The position numbers were made by a program, and so were the translations under genes. From the NCBI GenBank assembly GCA_028339975.1, contig JAOLDG010000006.1, forward strand, positions 1 to 64,000: a stretch of 64,000 nt of DNA, given 5' to 3'. Source of the DNA: Hyphomicrobiales bacterium. Lineage in GTDB: Bacteria > Pseudomonadota > Alphaproteobacteria > MED-G09. This document shows positions 17,796-27,243 of the stretch, in pieces. The notes below the pieces were generated by a model. The model saw only the letters and a list, made by a program, of their open reading frames with translations, had not been told where the DNA came from and made no database searches. Every line of letters starts with the position of its first letter. The stretch's first letter is position 1.

Positions 17796-18370
17796 TTCTT
17801 TTTACTATTTAAATAATCGTAAGAGCTTCTTATGTAATTAAGCCCTGTGAAAAGTGAAATAAAAGATGTTGTCCAAATTAGAATAGTACAGGCAAAATTA
17901 ATAAATATATTAATAATATGAGTATACATAAAATAGTCACCAACTATCTGACTTGTAAAAAAACTTAAAATAGTAATGAATTGTATTGCAGTTTTCCATT
18001 TTGCAAGCTTAGTAACATGAATTACAAATGATTTATTTCCAAAAAATTCTCTCAATCCAGAAATAAAAACTTCTCTGTATATGATTAGTAGTGCAGCTAT
18101 TATATTGTGACCTTCTATTACGTTATTTGACATAAGAACTATGAGCGTTGATATAACCAATATTTTATCTGCTATAGGATCAAGCATTCTTCCAAGATCA
18201 CTGATCTGATTTCTTCTTCTTGCCAACCAACCATCAAAAAAATCAGTTATTCCAGCCAAACAAAAAAGAATAAAACTTGCAAAATAAGCAATATTATTTT
18301 CAAAAAATATTAGAATTAAAGCAATTAGTGCTGAGAAAATAATTCTCATTATTGTTAATAAATTAGGCAT
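17792..18370 (-). CDS. pgsA: CDP-diacylglycerol-glycerol-3-phosphate 3-phosphatidyltransferase
   Basis: Membrane enzyme making phosphatidylglycerol phosphate, 192 residues with several hydrophobic helices. The CDP-alcohol phosphotransferase motif is intact: Asp-Gly-x2-Ala-Arg-x8-Gly-x3-Asp-x3-Asp within DGWLARRRNQISDLGRMLDP and the following IAD. It lies 30 bp from the uvrC stop in the order uvrC-pgsA-moaD-moaE, which I recall from many alphaproteobacteria. Phosphatidylglycerol is also the Lgt donor. Confidence 0.94.
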   Translation of the reverse strand: MPNLLTIMRIIFSALIALILIFFENNIAYFASFILFCLAGITDFFDGWLARRRNQISDLGRMLDPIADKILVISTLIVLMSNNVIEGHNIIAALLIIYREVFISGLREFFGNKSFVIHVTKLAKWKTAIQFITILSFFTSQIVGDYFMYTHIINIFINFACTILIWTTSFISLFTGLNYIRSSYDYLNSKKK

Positions 18371-18400
18371 ATTTTTCTCTCAATTATAAATTTATCAATA

Positions 18401-20257
18401 TTATTCATGGAACCAATGAAAAATAGAATTAGCAGTATTCTTTGATATTCCATCAACCGACATTAATTCATCGACCTTAGCTTGACCAACTGATCTTGCC
18501 GAACCAAAGAAGTTTAGTAGAGCTTTTTTTCTTTTTAATCCTATTCCCGGTATTTCATCAAGTGGATTTTTTGTTATTTCCTTATTTCTTTTTATTCTAT
18601 GTGTTCCTATTGCGAATCTATGCGCCTCATCCCTCAGTCTTTGGAGATAATATAAAGATGAATCATTAGGCTTTAAAAGATAAGGGTTTTTTCTCGAAGT
18701 ATATAACTTTTCTCTTCCTGCATTTCTTTTCTCGCCTTTTGCAATTGATATTATCGTAACATCATCAATTCCAAGTTTCTTTAAAGCAGATGCTGTTGAA
18801 GTAAATTGACCCCTTCCTCCATCAATAAGAATGATGTCAGGGTACTTGGATGAGTCAAAATTTTTATCTTTTAATAACCTACCGAACCTTCGCTTTATTA
18901 CCTCATTCATCATTGCGAAATCATCATTAGTATCTGCTTCTTTGATATTAAATTTTCTATACTCGCTTTTCATTAACCCTTCCTCATTGGCAACTATCAT
19001 AGCACCAACTGCAAAGGATCCTTGTATATGGCTATTATCATATACCTCTATTCTTTTAGGTATTTTTTTTAAGCTAAAAGTATTCTTAATATCCAAGAGA
19101 TTCTTTTCATTGCTCAATAAGTTTATCTGATGACGTTTTAGAGCATGTTTTGCATTATCTAAGGCATGCTCTATAATTTTCTTTCTCTCACCTTTTGTTG
19201 GCTTTGATATTGTAATTTTCTTACCTTCTTTTTTTGAGAAAACTTCTGATAGAAGTGAATTAGATTTTACTTCATGACTTATTAAGATTGATTTTGGAAC
19301 TGGTTTATTTTGATAAAATTGTGGAATAAATGAATCTAAAATTTCACTCTCTGAAACATCTTCCGTATTTATTGGAAAGTATGATTTGTTTCCTAGATTT
19401 CTCCATGACCGAAAGAAAAAAACCTGGACACATGATTTATTATTAACTTTATTAACTGCAAAAACATCAGATTCTTCTAAAAATTGAGGATTAATTGCAT
19501 CTGATTGATTTATATCTGCTAATGCACTTATTCTATCTCTATACTGAGCGGCAACTTCATATTTCTTGTCTTGTGATGCATTTTGCATTTTTTGGGAAAG
19601 TTTATTTTGTATTGAGTTTGATTTGCCAATAAAAAATTTTTTTGCATCATTAACTAACAATCCATAATCTTCTTCCGATATTTCATTTGTACACGGTGCA
19701 GAGCATTTTTTTATTTGAAACAAAAGACATGGACGCTCTCTATTATGATAATAACTATCTGTACAAGTTCTTAAGAGAAATGCTTTCTGTATGATATTGA
19801 TTGTTTTTTTTACAGAACCCTCCATCGCGAAAGGACCAAAATACTCTCCAGGCTTATTTCTTGACCCTCTATACTTTGATAGTCTCGAAGGAAGATCTCC
19901 TTTACTTAAATGGATATAAGGAAAGGTTTTATCATCTCGAAGCATTATATTGTATTTTGGTTTATGACTTTTAATTAAATTTAATTCAAGCAGAAGTGCA
20001 TCAGTTTCATTTTCTGTAATTGTTATTTCAACATCCTTTATCAGGCTAACCATTTTGCTTATACGATTATTATTGCCTAAAGGTCTTACATAGCTCTGCA
20101 GTCTTTTTTTTATATTTTTTGCTTTGCCAACATAAAGAATATTTTTTTCTTCCCCGATCATTCTATAAACGCCTGGTTTTTCGGGCATAGTTTTTACTTT
20201 TTTAGATAAGATCTCTCTTCCCGCTAGCTTTTTTATATTTAAATTTTTATTTGTCAT
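18401..20257 (-). CDS. uvrC: Excinuclease ABC subunit C
   Basis: Makes both incisions in nucleotide excision repair together with UvrA and UvrB. Domains in order: GIY-YIG nuclease (PGVYRMIGEEKNILYVGKAK), a Cys-rich region, the UvrB-binding UVR motif (KKYEVAAQYRDRISAL), the RNase H-like endonuclease domain (EVYDNSHIQGSFAVGAMI), and C-terminal helix-hairpin-helix motifs (IPGIGLKRKKALL). The open frame extends to 20314, but that leader contains DnaA-box-like DNA and no family sequence. ATG 20257 (MTNKNLNIKKL) gives 618 residues and is preferred. Confidence 0.95.
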   Translation of the reverse strand: MTNKNLNIKKLAGREILSKKVKTMPEKPGVYRMIGEEKNILYVGKAKNIKKRLQSYVRPLGNNNRISKMVSLIKDVEITITENETDALLLELNLIKSHKPKYNIMLRDDKTFPYIHLSKGDLPSRLSKYRGSRNKPGEYFGPFAMEGSVKKTINIIQKAFLLRTCTDSYYHNRERPCLLFQIKKCSAPCTNEISEEDYGLLVNDAKKFFIGKSNSIQNKLSQKMQNASQDKKYEVAAQYRDRISALADINQSDAINPQFLEESDVFAVNKVNNKSCVQVFFFRSWRNLGNKSYFPINTEDVSESEILDSFIPQFYQNKPVPKSILISHEVKSNSLLSEVFSKKEGKKITISKPTKGERKKIIEHALDNAKHALKRHQINLLSNEKNLLDIKNTFSLKKIPKRIEVYDNSHIQGSFAVGAMIVANEEGLMKSEYRKFNIKEADTNDDFAMMNEVIKRRFGRLLKDKNFDSSKYPDIILIDGGRGQFTSTASALKKLGIDDVTIISIAKGEKRNAGREKLYTSRKNPYLLKPNDSSLYYLQRLRDEAHRFAIGTHRIKRNKEITKNPLDEIPGIGLKRKKALLNFFGSARSVGQAKVDELMSVDGISKNTANSIFHWFHE

Positions 20258-20566
20258 TTCAATATTTGTATTTATACTAGAATTCTGAATCAATAAATAC
20301 CCTGTGGATAACATTGTTGATAACTAGAGTGCTATAGTTTTTTTTCATAAAGGTTCTTTACTTAAAAATTTATTAATAATTTTGTTATAAGTTATTGATA
20401 ATAATATATAATTCATACTCTTTGAAATTTTTTTTTATTATTTTTTATTTTTCTAAGTTTTTTAAATTTTAATAAATTATCTTGTGTACAAGTTAGTAAT
20501 TTTGTTATTAAAAATAACTAACTTATTGTTTAATAATGATACTTAATAAATTTATTTTAGAATCTT
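20258..20566. other. 309-bp non-coding AT-rich block with DnaA-box-like sites (candidate origin or control region)
   Basis: The only gap over 300 bp in the window. It holds a perfect DnaA box, TTATCCACA on the minus strand (20303-20311), a one-mismatch copy TTATCAACA exactly 12 bp further (20315-20323), and TTGTACACA (one mismatch) at 20483-20491. Between them is almost pure A/T (20341-20480). An inverted repeat AAGTTAGT...ACTAACTT (490-497/517-524 of the 20-kb block), extendable by 5 bp after one mismatch, sits at 20490-20524. These are features of a replication origin but also fit a DnaA-regulated uvrC promoter. No gene is seen here. Confidence 0.4.
20490..20524. repeat. Inverted repeat / hairpin beside a DnaA-box-like site
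   Basis: Arms AAGTTAGT (20490-20497) and ACTAACTT (20517-20524), one mismatched pair, then five more A/T pairs, closing a 7-nt loop. It begins 43 bp past the SDR stop on the minus strand. No T-run follows on either strand and the stem is AT-rich, so it is a poor intrinsic terminator. Confidence 0.5.
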
Positions 20567-21349
20567 CTAATCTTTATAATTTTTATCTTCAGATCTTATC
20601 CAATCTAAGTGTTCGCCTCCATCAAGAGTAATCATTTGACCAGTAAAAGAGAATGCTTCTAAAATGAATTCTAATGCTCTCGATATTTCTTCGGGAGAAG
20701 AGCCGTTACCTAGAGGTACAGATTCACTTTGATTTTTAAAATCCATTTTTGTTTGCCTTGCTCCCTTTAGTGTTGGTCCTGGACCAATAGCGCATACTCT
20801 TACTTTAGGGCTTAATGCTTGAGCTAATACCTTAGTTAACCAAAATAGTGAATTTTTTGATGATGAATAAGATATAAAGTCTGGTTGAGTAGAGAAAACT
20901 CTTTGATCAATTATATTTATAATTACCCCAGGCTTTCTCGGAGGTAAAAGTTTTGCAAAGGATTGGGATAGGAATAAAGGCGCTCTTGTATTGATATTAT
21001 TATGAATATCCCATGAATTAATAGTTAAATCGTTTATTTTATCATTTTCAAAAATTGAAGCATTATTGACTAGGAGTGATATTTTTCCAAATTTCCTCTC
21101 CGACTTTATAATTAAGTCTTCTACGGCCTTAGGATTGCCAAGGTTTGCTCTAATTACTGATGCAAATCCACCTTCGTTAATAATTTCTTTTTTTAACTTT
21201 AAAGCTTCAAGGTTACTTGAGTTATAATGAATGACAACTTTCCATCCTAGCGAAGACAGTTTTTTAACTACACTTTTGCCAATTCTTTTTGAGCCACCTG
21301 TAACTAAGGCAACCCCAGGCTTCATTGGTTGTAAGTGTATTGCTTTCAT
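20567..21349 (-). CDS. SDR oxidoreductase of the pteridine reductase (PTR1/FolM) type
   Basis: 260-residue short-chain dehydrogenase. The cofactor loop TGGSKRIG (17-24) has the Ser-Lys-Arg typical of NADPH-using FolM/PTR1 enzymes. NNASIF is at 95-100. The usual catalytic Ser is replaced: Asp148 (IIDQRV), Tyr161 and Lys165 reproduce the Asp-x12-Tyr-x3-Lys spacing of Leishmania PTR1. This points to reduction of dihydropterin or dihydromonapterin, possibly dihydrofolate. Two-thirds of the motifs fit better than generic 3-oxoacyl reductases. It lies between uvrB (13 bp) and the non-coding block before uvrC. Confidence 0.8.
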   Translation of the reverse strand: MKAIHLQPMKPGVALVTGGSKRIGKSVVKKLSSLGWKVVIHYNSSNLEALKLKKEIINEGGFASVIRANLGNPKAVEDLIIKSERKFGKISLLVNNASIFENDKINDLTINSWDIHNNINTRAPLFLSQSFAKLLPPRKPGVIINIIDQRVFSTQPDFISYSSSKNSLFWLTKVLAQALSPKVRVCAIGPGPTLKGARQTKMDFKNQSESVPLGNGSSPEEISRALEFILEAFSFTGQMITLDGGEHLDWIRSEDKNYKD

Positions 21350-21362
21350 AATTGAATTTCCT

Positions 21363-23465
21363 TTATTTTACTTTTTTAGCCATAGGGTTTTCTAATAAGA
21401 GCAATGAAGTTTCGTTAAGTCTATTGATTTCATCCCTTATTTGAGCCGCCTCTTCAAAATCTAAGTTTTCAGCAGCAGTAAGCATTTTTCTCTCTAGTAC
21501 TTCTAGGTGTTTTTCTAAATTATTTCCTACAAATAAATCATCATCCAAATGGTCTGGTGCATTAATTTGAAAATGATCTCTCTCATAAATGCTACTTAAA
21601 ATATCCTTAATATTCTTTTTTATACTTACTGGTGTTATATTATTTTCTTGATTGTATTTTTCTTGTTTTTCCCTTCTTCTTTTAGTTTCACTGATTGCTC
21701 TTTCCATAGATCCAGTCATTTTATCAGCATACAATATTACCCTGCCTTCTATATTTCTAGCAGCCCTTCCCATTGTTTGAATTAGTGATGTCTCTGATCT
21801 AAGAAAGCCTTCTTTGTCTGAATCAAGTATTGCGACAAGCGTACATTCGGGAATATCTAACCCCTCTCTAAGAAGATTGATGCCAACCAACACATCAAAG
21901 ACGCCTAACCTTAAATCTCTTAAAATTTCAATCCTTTCCAGAGTATCAATATCTGAATGAAGATAACGAACCTTTATATTCTGTTCATTCATATATTCAG
22001 TTAAATCTTCAGCCATTTTTTTTGTTAATACAGTGACTAAAACTCTTTGCCCTTTTTTAGCTACAGACTTGCATTCATAAATCAAATCATCCACCTGATT
22101 TATTGCCGGTCTTATAATGCATACGGGGTCAATTAAACCTGTTGGCCTTATTACTTGTTCAGAGAAAGCCCCGCTGGTTTGTTCAAGCTCCCAAGGGCCT
22201 GGTGTAGCAGAAACAAAAATACTTGTTGGTCTCATTAATTCCCATTCTTCAAATTTTAAAGGCCTATTATCTTTGCATGAAGGAAGTCGAAAACCATGCT
22301 CAGAAAGAGTTGTTTTTCTACTAAAATCGCCCTTATACATTCCCCCAAGTTGAGGAATAGTCACATGACTTTCATCAGCAAATATTATTGAATCACTTGG
22401 CAGGTATTCGAATAATGTTGGCGGAGGCTCACCTGGCTTTCTTCCCGTGAGGTAGCGGGAATAATTTTCTATACCACCGCAACTTCCAGTGGCATCCATC
22501 ATTTCTAAATCAAATACAGTTCTCTGTTCAAGTCTTTGCATCTCTAGTAATTTATTTTCTTTTTCAAGCTGCTTTAAAGTGTTGAGTAATTCTTTTTTTA
22601 TCCCTTGTGAGGCCTGCTGTAGTGTAGGTCTTGGGGTTACATAGTGAGAGTTAGCATAGATTTTTATTTTATCTAAAGCTCTCATTTTCTGACCTGTTAA
22701 AGGGTCAAATTCACTTATGCTTTCTACATCATCCCCCCATAAGGATATTTTCCATGCTCTTCCCTCAAGGTGAGCAGGCCAAATCTCAATAGTATCCCCT
22801 CTGACTCTAAAGGTTCCTCTTATAAAATTTGTATCATTTCTTTTATATTGAAGTGTGACCAGTTCATTTAACAAGTTCTGTCTTTCAAGTTTATTGCCTT
22901 TTTCAACAACTGCTATCATTGATGAATAAGTTTCGACAGAACCAATTCCATATATACACGAAACTGAAGAGACAATTATAACATCGTCCCTCTCCATTAA
23001 TGACCTTGTCGCTGAATGTCTTAACCTATCGATATGTTCATTAATACTTGCATCCTTTTCAATATAGGTATCCGTTCTTGGTACATATGCTTCAGGCTGA
23101 TAATAATCATAATATGATACAAAATACTCAACTGCATTTTCTGGAAAGAAATCTTTAAATTCTGAATAAAGTTGGGCTGCTAAAGTTTTGTTTGGTGCAA
23201 GAATAAGTGCAGATTTTTGAGTTTTTTCAATAATCTTTGCCATTGTAAAAGTTTTTCCTGAACCGGTAACACCCAGAAGAACCTGGGACCTTTCGCCATT
23301 ATTCACTCCCTCAACTAACTCTTTAATAGCTTGAGGTTGATCACCTGCTGGATTAAATTCTGAAACAAGTTTGAACGGTATGCTGGGTTCAAGTTTATTA
23401 TTATTTTTGGGATATTCTAATAATGGTCCTAACTCATCATTTAGAAAAGATTCTGAGTTTTTCAT
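21363..23465 (-). CDS. uvrB: Excinuclease ABC subunit B
   Basis: Damage-verifying helicase of nucleotide excision repair, 700 residues. Walker A is [14 protein letters not shown]. The damage-probing beta-hairpin [20 protein letters not shown] follows, then DESHVTIPQ (Walker B), [22 protein letters not shown], and the helicase motif VI region QTMGRAARN. The C-terminal UVR motif ([20 protein letters not shown]) contacts UvrC, whose gene is nearby. Its start overlaps the aminotransferase stop by 4 bp. Confidence 0.97.
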   Translation of the reverse strand: MKNSESFLNDELGPLLEYPKNNNKLEPSIPFKLVSEFNPAGDQPQAIKELVEGVNNGERSQVLLGVTGSGKTFTMAKIIEKTQKSALILAPNKTLAAQLYSEFKDFFPENAVEYFVSYYDYYQPEAYVPRTDTYIEKDASINEHIDRLRHSATRSLMERDDVIIVSSVSCIYGIGSVETYSSMIAVVEKGNKLERQNLLNELVTLQYKRNDTNFIRGTFRVRGDTIEIWPAHLEGRAWKISLWGDDVESISEFDPLTGQKMRALDKIKIYANSHYVTPRPTLQQASQGIKKELLNTLKQLEKENKLLEMQRLEQRTVFDLEMMDATGSCGGIENYSRYLTGRKPGEPPPTLFEYLPSDSIIFADESHVTIPQLGGMYKGDFSRKTTLSEHGFRLPSCKDNRPLKFEEWELMRPTSIFVSATPGPWELEQTSGAFSEQVIRPTGLIDPVCIIRPAINQVDDLIYECKSVAKKGQRVLVTVLTKKMAEDLTEYMNEQNIKVRYLHSDIDTLERIEILRDLRLGVFDVLVGINLLREGLDIPECTLVAILDSDKEGFLRSETSLIQTMGRAARNIEGRVILYADKMTGSMERAISETKRRREKQEKYNQENNITPVSIKKNIKDILSSIYERDHFQINAPDHLDDDLFVGNNLEKHLEVLERKMLTAAENLDFEEAAQIRDEINRLNETSLLLLENPMAKKVK

Positions 23466-24670
23466 TCAAGCTCATCACAAAATTCTATAATTCTATTACA
23501 AGCCACTTCTAATTTTTTCATAGAAGTTGCATAAGATATTCTAAAATATGGTGACAGCCCAAACGCTTCGCCGTGAACAACGCTTATTGATTTAGATTCT
23601 AGTAAGCTCATGGCAAAATCTTTGTCATTCTTTATTATTCTTCCATCAGGTGTTTTTTTCCCTATAATACCATTGCAAGAAGGATAAACATAAAAAGCCC
23701 CTTTGGGCTTGAGGCACTTAAGGCCATTAGCAGAGTTTATCATGCCTACAACCATATCTCTCCTTTCCTCAAATGACAAAAGCCAGTCTTTTAGAAATTC
23801 TTTCTTACCATTCAATGCCTCAACAGCTGCCCACTGACTAATAGAGGAGGGGTTAGAGGTTGATTGACTTTGAAGTTTTCTCATTGCGTCAATAATATTT
23901 TTTGGACCTGCACAATATCCAATTCTCCAACCCGTCATAGAGTATGCCTTTGAAACACCATTCATTGTTATAGTTCTTTTGGCTACTTCAGGATCAATTT
24001 CTGCTATTGTAGAGAATTTTTCTGAACCTCTATAAAGAAGATATTCATAAATATCATCTGACAAAATATACAGATCTGGGTGCTTTTCAATAACCTTTGC
24101 TAAGGATGTTAATTCAGCTTTTGAGTAAACTTCACCTGTGGGGTTTGATGGAGAATTTATTATTATCCATTTTGTTTTTTTTGTTATATTTTTTTCTAAA
24201 TCATCCGCACTAATTTTAAAATTATTTTCTTCTTTTGCCTTTATGATAATTGGTGTCCCACTCGCTAGCTTAACAATATCAGGATAGCTAACCCAGTATG
24301 GAGCAGCAATTATAACTTCATCGCCAGGATTTAATGTGGCCATCATAGCATTATAAATGATCGTTTTTCCACCAGGTGCCACAGATATATTTTCTTTTAG
24401 AAAGTTAAGATTATTATCATTTTTAAATTTTTTTATTATAGCTTCCTTTAATTCATCAATACCATCAACAGCTGTATATTTTGTTTCACCACGATTAATT
24501 GCATCAATTGCAGCTTCCTTAATATGGTCTGGAGTATCAAAATCTGGCTCACCTGCGGAGAGGCTTACTACATCCTTGCCTTGATTTTTCAACTCTCTAG
24601 CTAACTGTGTCATTGTTACAGTGGCGGAGGGGGGTATATTTTCTAAATTTTTAGATAATTTAATTGACAT
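23462..24670 (-). CDS. aspC: Aspartate aminotransferase, class I PLP enzyme
   Basis: Fold-type I aminotransferase of about 402 residues (AAT I-gamma type common in alphaproteobacteria). Visible are [11 protein letters not shown], the [11 protein letters not shown] segment with conserved Asn, the PLP Lys in [16 protein letters not shown], and the substrate-carboxylate Arg in the PYFRISYAT region. It interconverts aspartate and oxaloacetate with glutamate; prephenate is a known alternative substrate in this subgroup. ATG 24670 is chosen over 24685 because MSIKLSKNL matches the family start. Upstream 120 bp to the msbA-like gene must hold divergent promoters. Confidence 0.92.
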   Translation of the reverse strand: MSIKLSKNLENIPPSATVTMTQLARELKNQGKDVVSLSAGEPDFDTPDHIKEAAIDAINRGETKYTAVDGIDELKEAIIKKFKNDNNLNFLKENISVAPGGKTIIYNAMMATLNPGDEVIIAAPYWVSYPDIVKLASGTPIIIKAKEENNFKISADDLEKNITKKTKWIIINSPSNPTGEVYSKAELTSLAKVIEKHPDLYILSDDIYEYLLYRGSEKFSTIAEIDPEVAKRTITMNGVSKAYSMTGWRIGYCAGPKNIIDAMRKLQSQSTSNPSSISQWAAVEALNGKKEFLKDWLLSFEERRDMVVGMINSANGLKCLKPKGAFYVYPSCNGIIGKKTPDGRIIKNDKDFAMSLLESKSISVVHGEAFGLSPYFRISYATSMKKLEVACNRIIEFCDELE

Positions 24671-24800
24671 ATTTTCACCAAACAAAAGAAGAAAATTAAA
24701 CTATGATGATTTAACAAAACAAGCAATATGCTATTCAATCTTTATGATAATTGATGTGCATGTTAATGTTTTTATGTATAAGTCTAGCTAAGTGGATAAA

Positions 24801-26567
24801 ATGAAAGAAACTGATAAATATTATACATTTAGAACTATTGGAAGAATTTGGAAAAGTTACGCTAGAGGTTCAACAAAATTATTACTGATAGCACTTTCTT
24901 GTAATGCAATAGTAGCATTAACAACTCCAGCACTTCCTGAATTGATTCGACGTGTAATCGATGATATTTTTGTTAATGCAGACAGAAGTATGCTCACAAT
25001 TCTTCCTCTTGTTGCACTTTCAATAATGTTGATAAGGGCAATAGGAACATATGGCGCAAATGTAGCAATTAATTATATTGGTCAAGGGATTGTTGGGTCT
25101 TTGCAAAAGGACTTGTATAAATCAATTTTAAATTCTGATTTGTCTTATATTAACTCCATTCATTCAGCTAGGTTTATTTCTAGTTTTACAGCTGATTCGT
25201 CAAAGTTAAGAGAAACAATGTCATCAGTTGTGGTTAATCTGTCTAGAAATATTTTAATGGTAATTGGCCTTGTGGGTTATCTTTTTTACGTAGATGCTAC
25301 GCTTGCTACTATCTTCTTTATTGTTATTCCACCCGCCGCAATAGGATTAAAATTTTTGGGAAAACGTCTAAGGAAGGCTATTCGAATGAGTTTGGAGGAA
25401 ATTGGAACTTTATCAGCTTTAGTTTCTGAAACAATAAAGGGAATTAGGATTATTAAGGCTTATGGAAAAGAGCAAATACATATAAAAAAGGCTTCGACAG
25501 TAATTGACCGGGTAGTAAAGTTTTCTATGAAGGGAGTAAGAGCTAGGTCAGCTTCTGCACCAATTATGGAAATTGTAACCGGAGTTGCAATTGCTTGTAT
25601 TATTTATTATGCGGGAAATAAATCCCTTGATGGACTGATGACAGTTGGAAGTTTTATGGCCTTTACTACTGCTGCAGGGCTACTTTATGATCCTCTCAAA
25701 GCTGTTGCAAACTTACAAGCTATGCTTCAAGAAGGAATTGCCGCCTCTCAGAGACTATTTCCTATTTTAGATAATAAACCCAAGATAAATGATAAAAAAG
25801 ATTTTAAAAAATTAGATAAAATATCTGGATCAATAAGCTTTGAGAATGTTTCATTTTCATACTCCGAAAGTGAAAATACTGTTCTTAATAATATTTCTAT
25901 AGAAATTAATTCTGGTCAAACAGTTGCCTTTGTTGGACCATCTGGAGCCGGTAAATCAAGTTTATTAAACCTTGTTCCGAGATTTTACGATGTTTCGTCT
26001 GGAAGAGTTAAGATAGATGGTATTGATATTAAAGATTTATCTTTATCTGATGTAAGAGAATCTTCTGCATTAGTTTCTCAGGATACCTTAATATTTGATC
26101 TTTCAATTAGAGAAAATATTATTTTCGGAAACGATTATGTTACTGAAGATTTTTTTCAAAAGGTCTGTAAGGATTCTTTGGTTGATGATTTTGTGAAAGA
26201 TTTAAAGCTTGGTTATGAAACTGTTGCAGGAGAGTCTGGCGTTAGAATATCTGGAGGACAAAAACAAAGAATTGCTATTGCTAGAGCTATGATTAAAAAT
26301 GCTCCAATTCTTTTATTAGACGAAGCAACATCCTCTTTGGATAGTGACTCAGAAAAAAAGGTGCAAATCGCTCTGGATGCATTAATTAAAAACAAAACAG
26401 CATTGGTTATAGCACATCGCCTTTCAACAATAAGAAATGTTGATATTATATATGTTATAGATCAAGGTAAAATAGTTGAAAAAGGTAATCATGCATCCTT
26501 GATTCAACAAGATGGTTTGTATTCATTTTTATTTAAAACTCAATTTTCGGAGAATATTGTTGAGTAA
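24801..26567 (+). CDS. ABC transporter, MsbA-like lipid flippase
   Basis: Half-size exporter of about 588 residues: a six-helix transmembrane domain (about 25-310) fused to an ATPase. Walker A is GPSGAGKSSLL, the signature VRISGGQKQRIA, and Walker B ILLLDEATSSLD, with AHRLSTIR as H-loop. A GTG at 24792 could add three residues; neither start has a clear Shine-Dalgarno. Position at the head of an operon with a DUF374 acyltransferase, waaA and lpxK indicates export of lipid A core to the outer leaflet. A drug-export role cannot be excluded by sequence alone. Confidence 0.88.
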   Translation: MKETDKYYTFRTIGRIWKSYARGSTKLLLIALSCNAIVALTTPALPELIRRVIDDIFVNADRSMLTILPLVALSIMLIRAIGTYGANVAINYIGQGIVGSLQKDLYKSILNSDLSYINSIHSARFISSFTADSSKLRETMSSVVVNLSRNILMVIGLVGYLFYVDATLATIFFIVIPPAAIGLKFLGKRLRKAIRMSLEEIGTLSALVSETIKGIRIIKAYGKEQIHIKKASTVIDRVVKFSMKGVRARSASAPIMEIVTGVAIACIIYYAGNKSLDGLMTVGSFMAFTTAAGLLYDPLKAVANLQAMLQEGIAASQRLFPILDNKPKINDKKDFKKLDKISGSISFENVSFSYSESENTVLNNISIEINSGQTVAFVGPSGAGKSSLLNLVPRFYDVSSGRVKIDGIDIKDLSLSDVRESSALVSQDTLIFDLSIRENIIFGNDYVTEDFFQKVCKDSLVDDFVKDLKLGYETVAGESGVRISGGQKQRIAIARAMIKNAPILLLDEATSSLDSDSEKKVQIALDALIKNKTALVIAHRLSTIRNVDIIYVIDQGKIVEKGNHASLIQQDGLYSFLFKTQFSENIVE

Positions 26568-27243
26568 AATTAAATTTTTTCACCCAATTTCTTTTATTTT
26601 TTTTATTTTTTTAAAGTTTGTCCGTTTAACTAATAAATGGGAATATTATAATTATAACATTCCACAAGATTATTGGAATAAAAAAAAGCCATTTATTTGG
26701 GTTCACTGGCATGGCCAAAGTTTGATGTTACCAGATTCTTGGGATTACAAGAGGCAAGACTTATTCGCCTTAGTATCAAGACATGGTGATGGAAATTTTA
26801 TAGGATCAGTGCTTTCGCATTTCGGTATAAAGTTAGTTAGGGGCGCGGGGAATCCAAAAAAGCTTGGTGTAAAAGAAAAGGGTGGAGCAATGGCTCTGCG
26901 CTCAATGTTAAGGGTTTTAAAATCAGGTCATTCTGTATGCTTAACAGCCGATCAACCTCCAGGCCCAGGAAAAATCTCTGGATTTGGTGTAATTACATTA
27001 GCAAGAATATCGGGGGTTCCTATAATCCCTGTGGCTGCTTCAACATCAAGGCGATATGAACTCAGTAACTGGGATAAATTTTCAATTAATCTTCCGTTTG
27101 GAAGAGGCTCTGTTGTTTGGGGAGAACCTATTTTTATTGATTCAAGGGCATCGAAAAGAGAAATTGAAGAAAAAAGACAATTATTAGAAAAAAAATTACT
27201 CGAGACCTTTGAAGATTCAAAAGATAAAGTGGATAACGAATAA
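26560..27243 (+). CDS. DUF374 family acyltransferase-like protein (lipid A operon)
   Basis: About 227-residue protein of the DUF374/lysophospholipid-acyltransferase-like group. Visible are an N-terminal hydrophobic segment (FFHPISFIFFIFL), WVHWHGQSLM, SRHGDGNFIG, GGAMALRSMLR and ADQPPGPG. The frame opens at ATG 26512 inside the msbA-like gene, but those residues are not family-like. TTG 26557 or 26560, just after CGGAGA, fits and overlaps the upstream stop by 8-11 bp. The exact reaction is uncertain; context suggests acylation or handling of the Kdo-lipid A precursor. Confidence 0.78.
   Translation: MSKIKFFHPISFIFFIFLKFVRLTNKWEYYNYNIPQDYWNKKKPFIWVHWHGQSLMLPDSWDYKRQDLFALVSRHGDGNFIGSVLSHFGIKLVRGAGNPKKLGVKEKGGAMALRSMLRVLKSGHSVCLTADQPPGPGKISGFGVITLARISGVPIIPVAASTSRRYELSNWDKFSINLPFGRGSVVWGEPIFIDSRASKREIEEKRQLLEKKLLETFEDSKDKVDNE

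Noticed and set aside
20490-20524. Hairpin after the PTR1-like SDR as an intrinsic terminator
   Set aside because: The stem is AT-rich and no T-run follows it on the minus strand.
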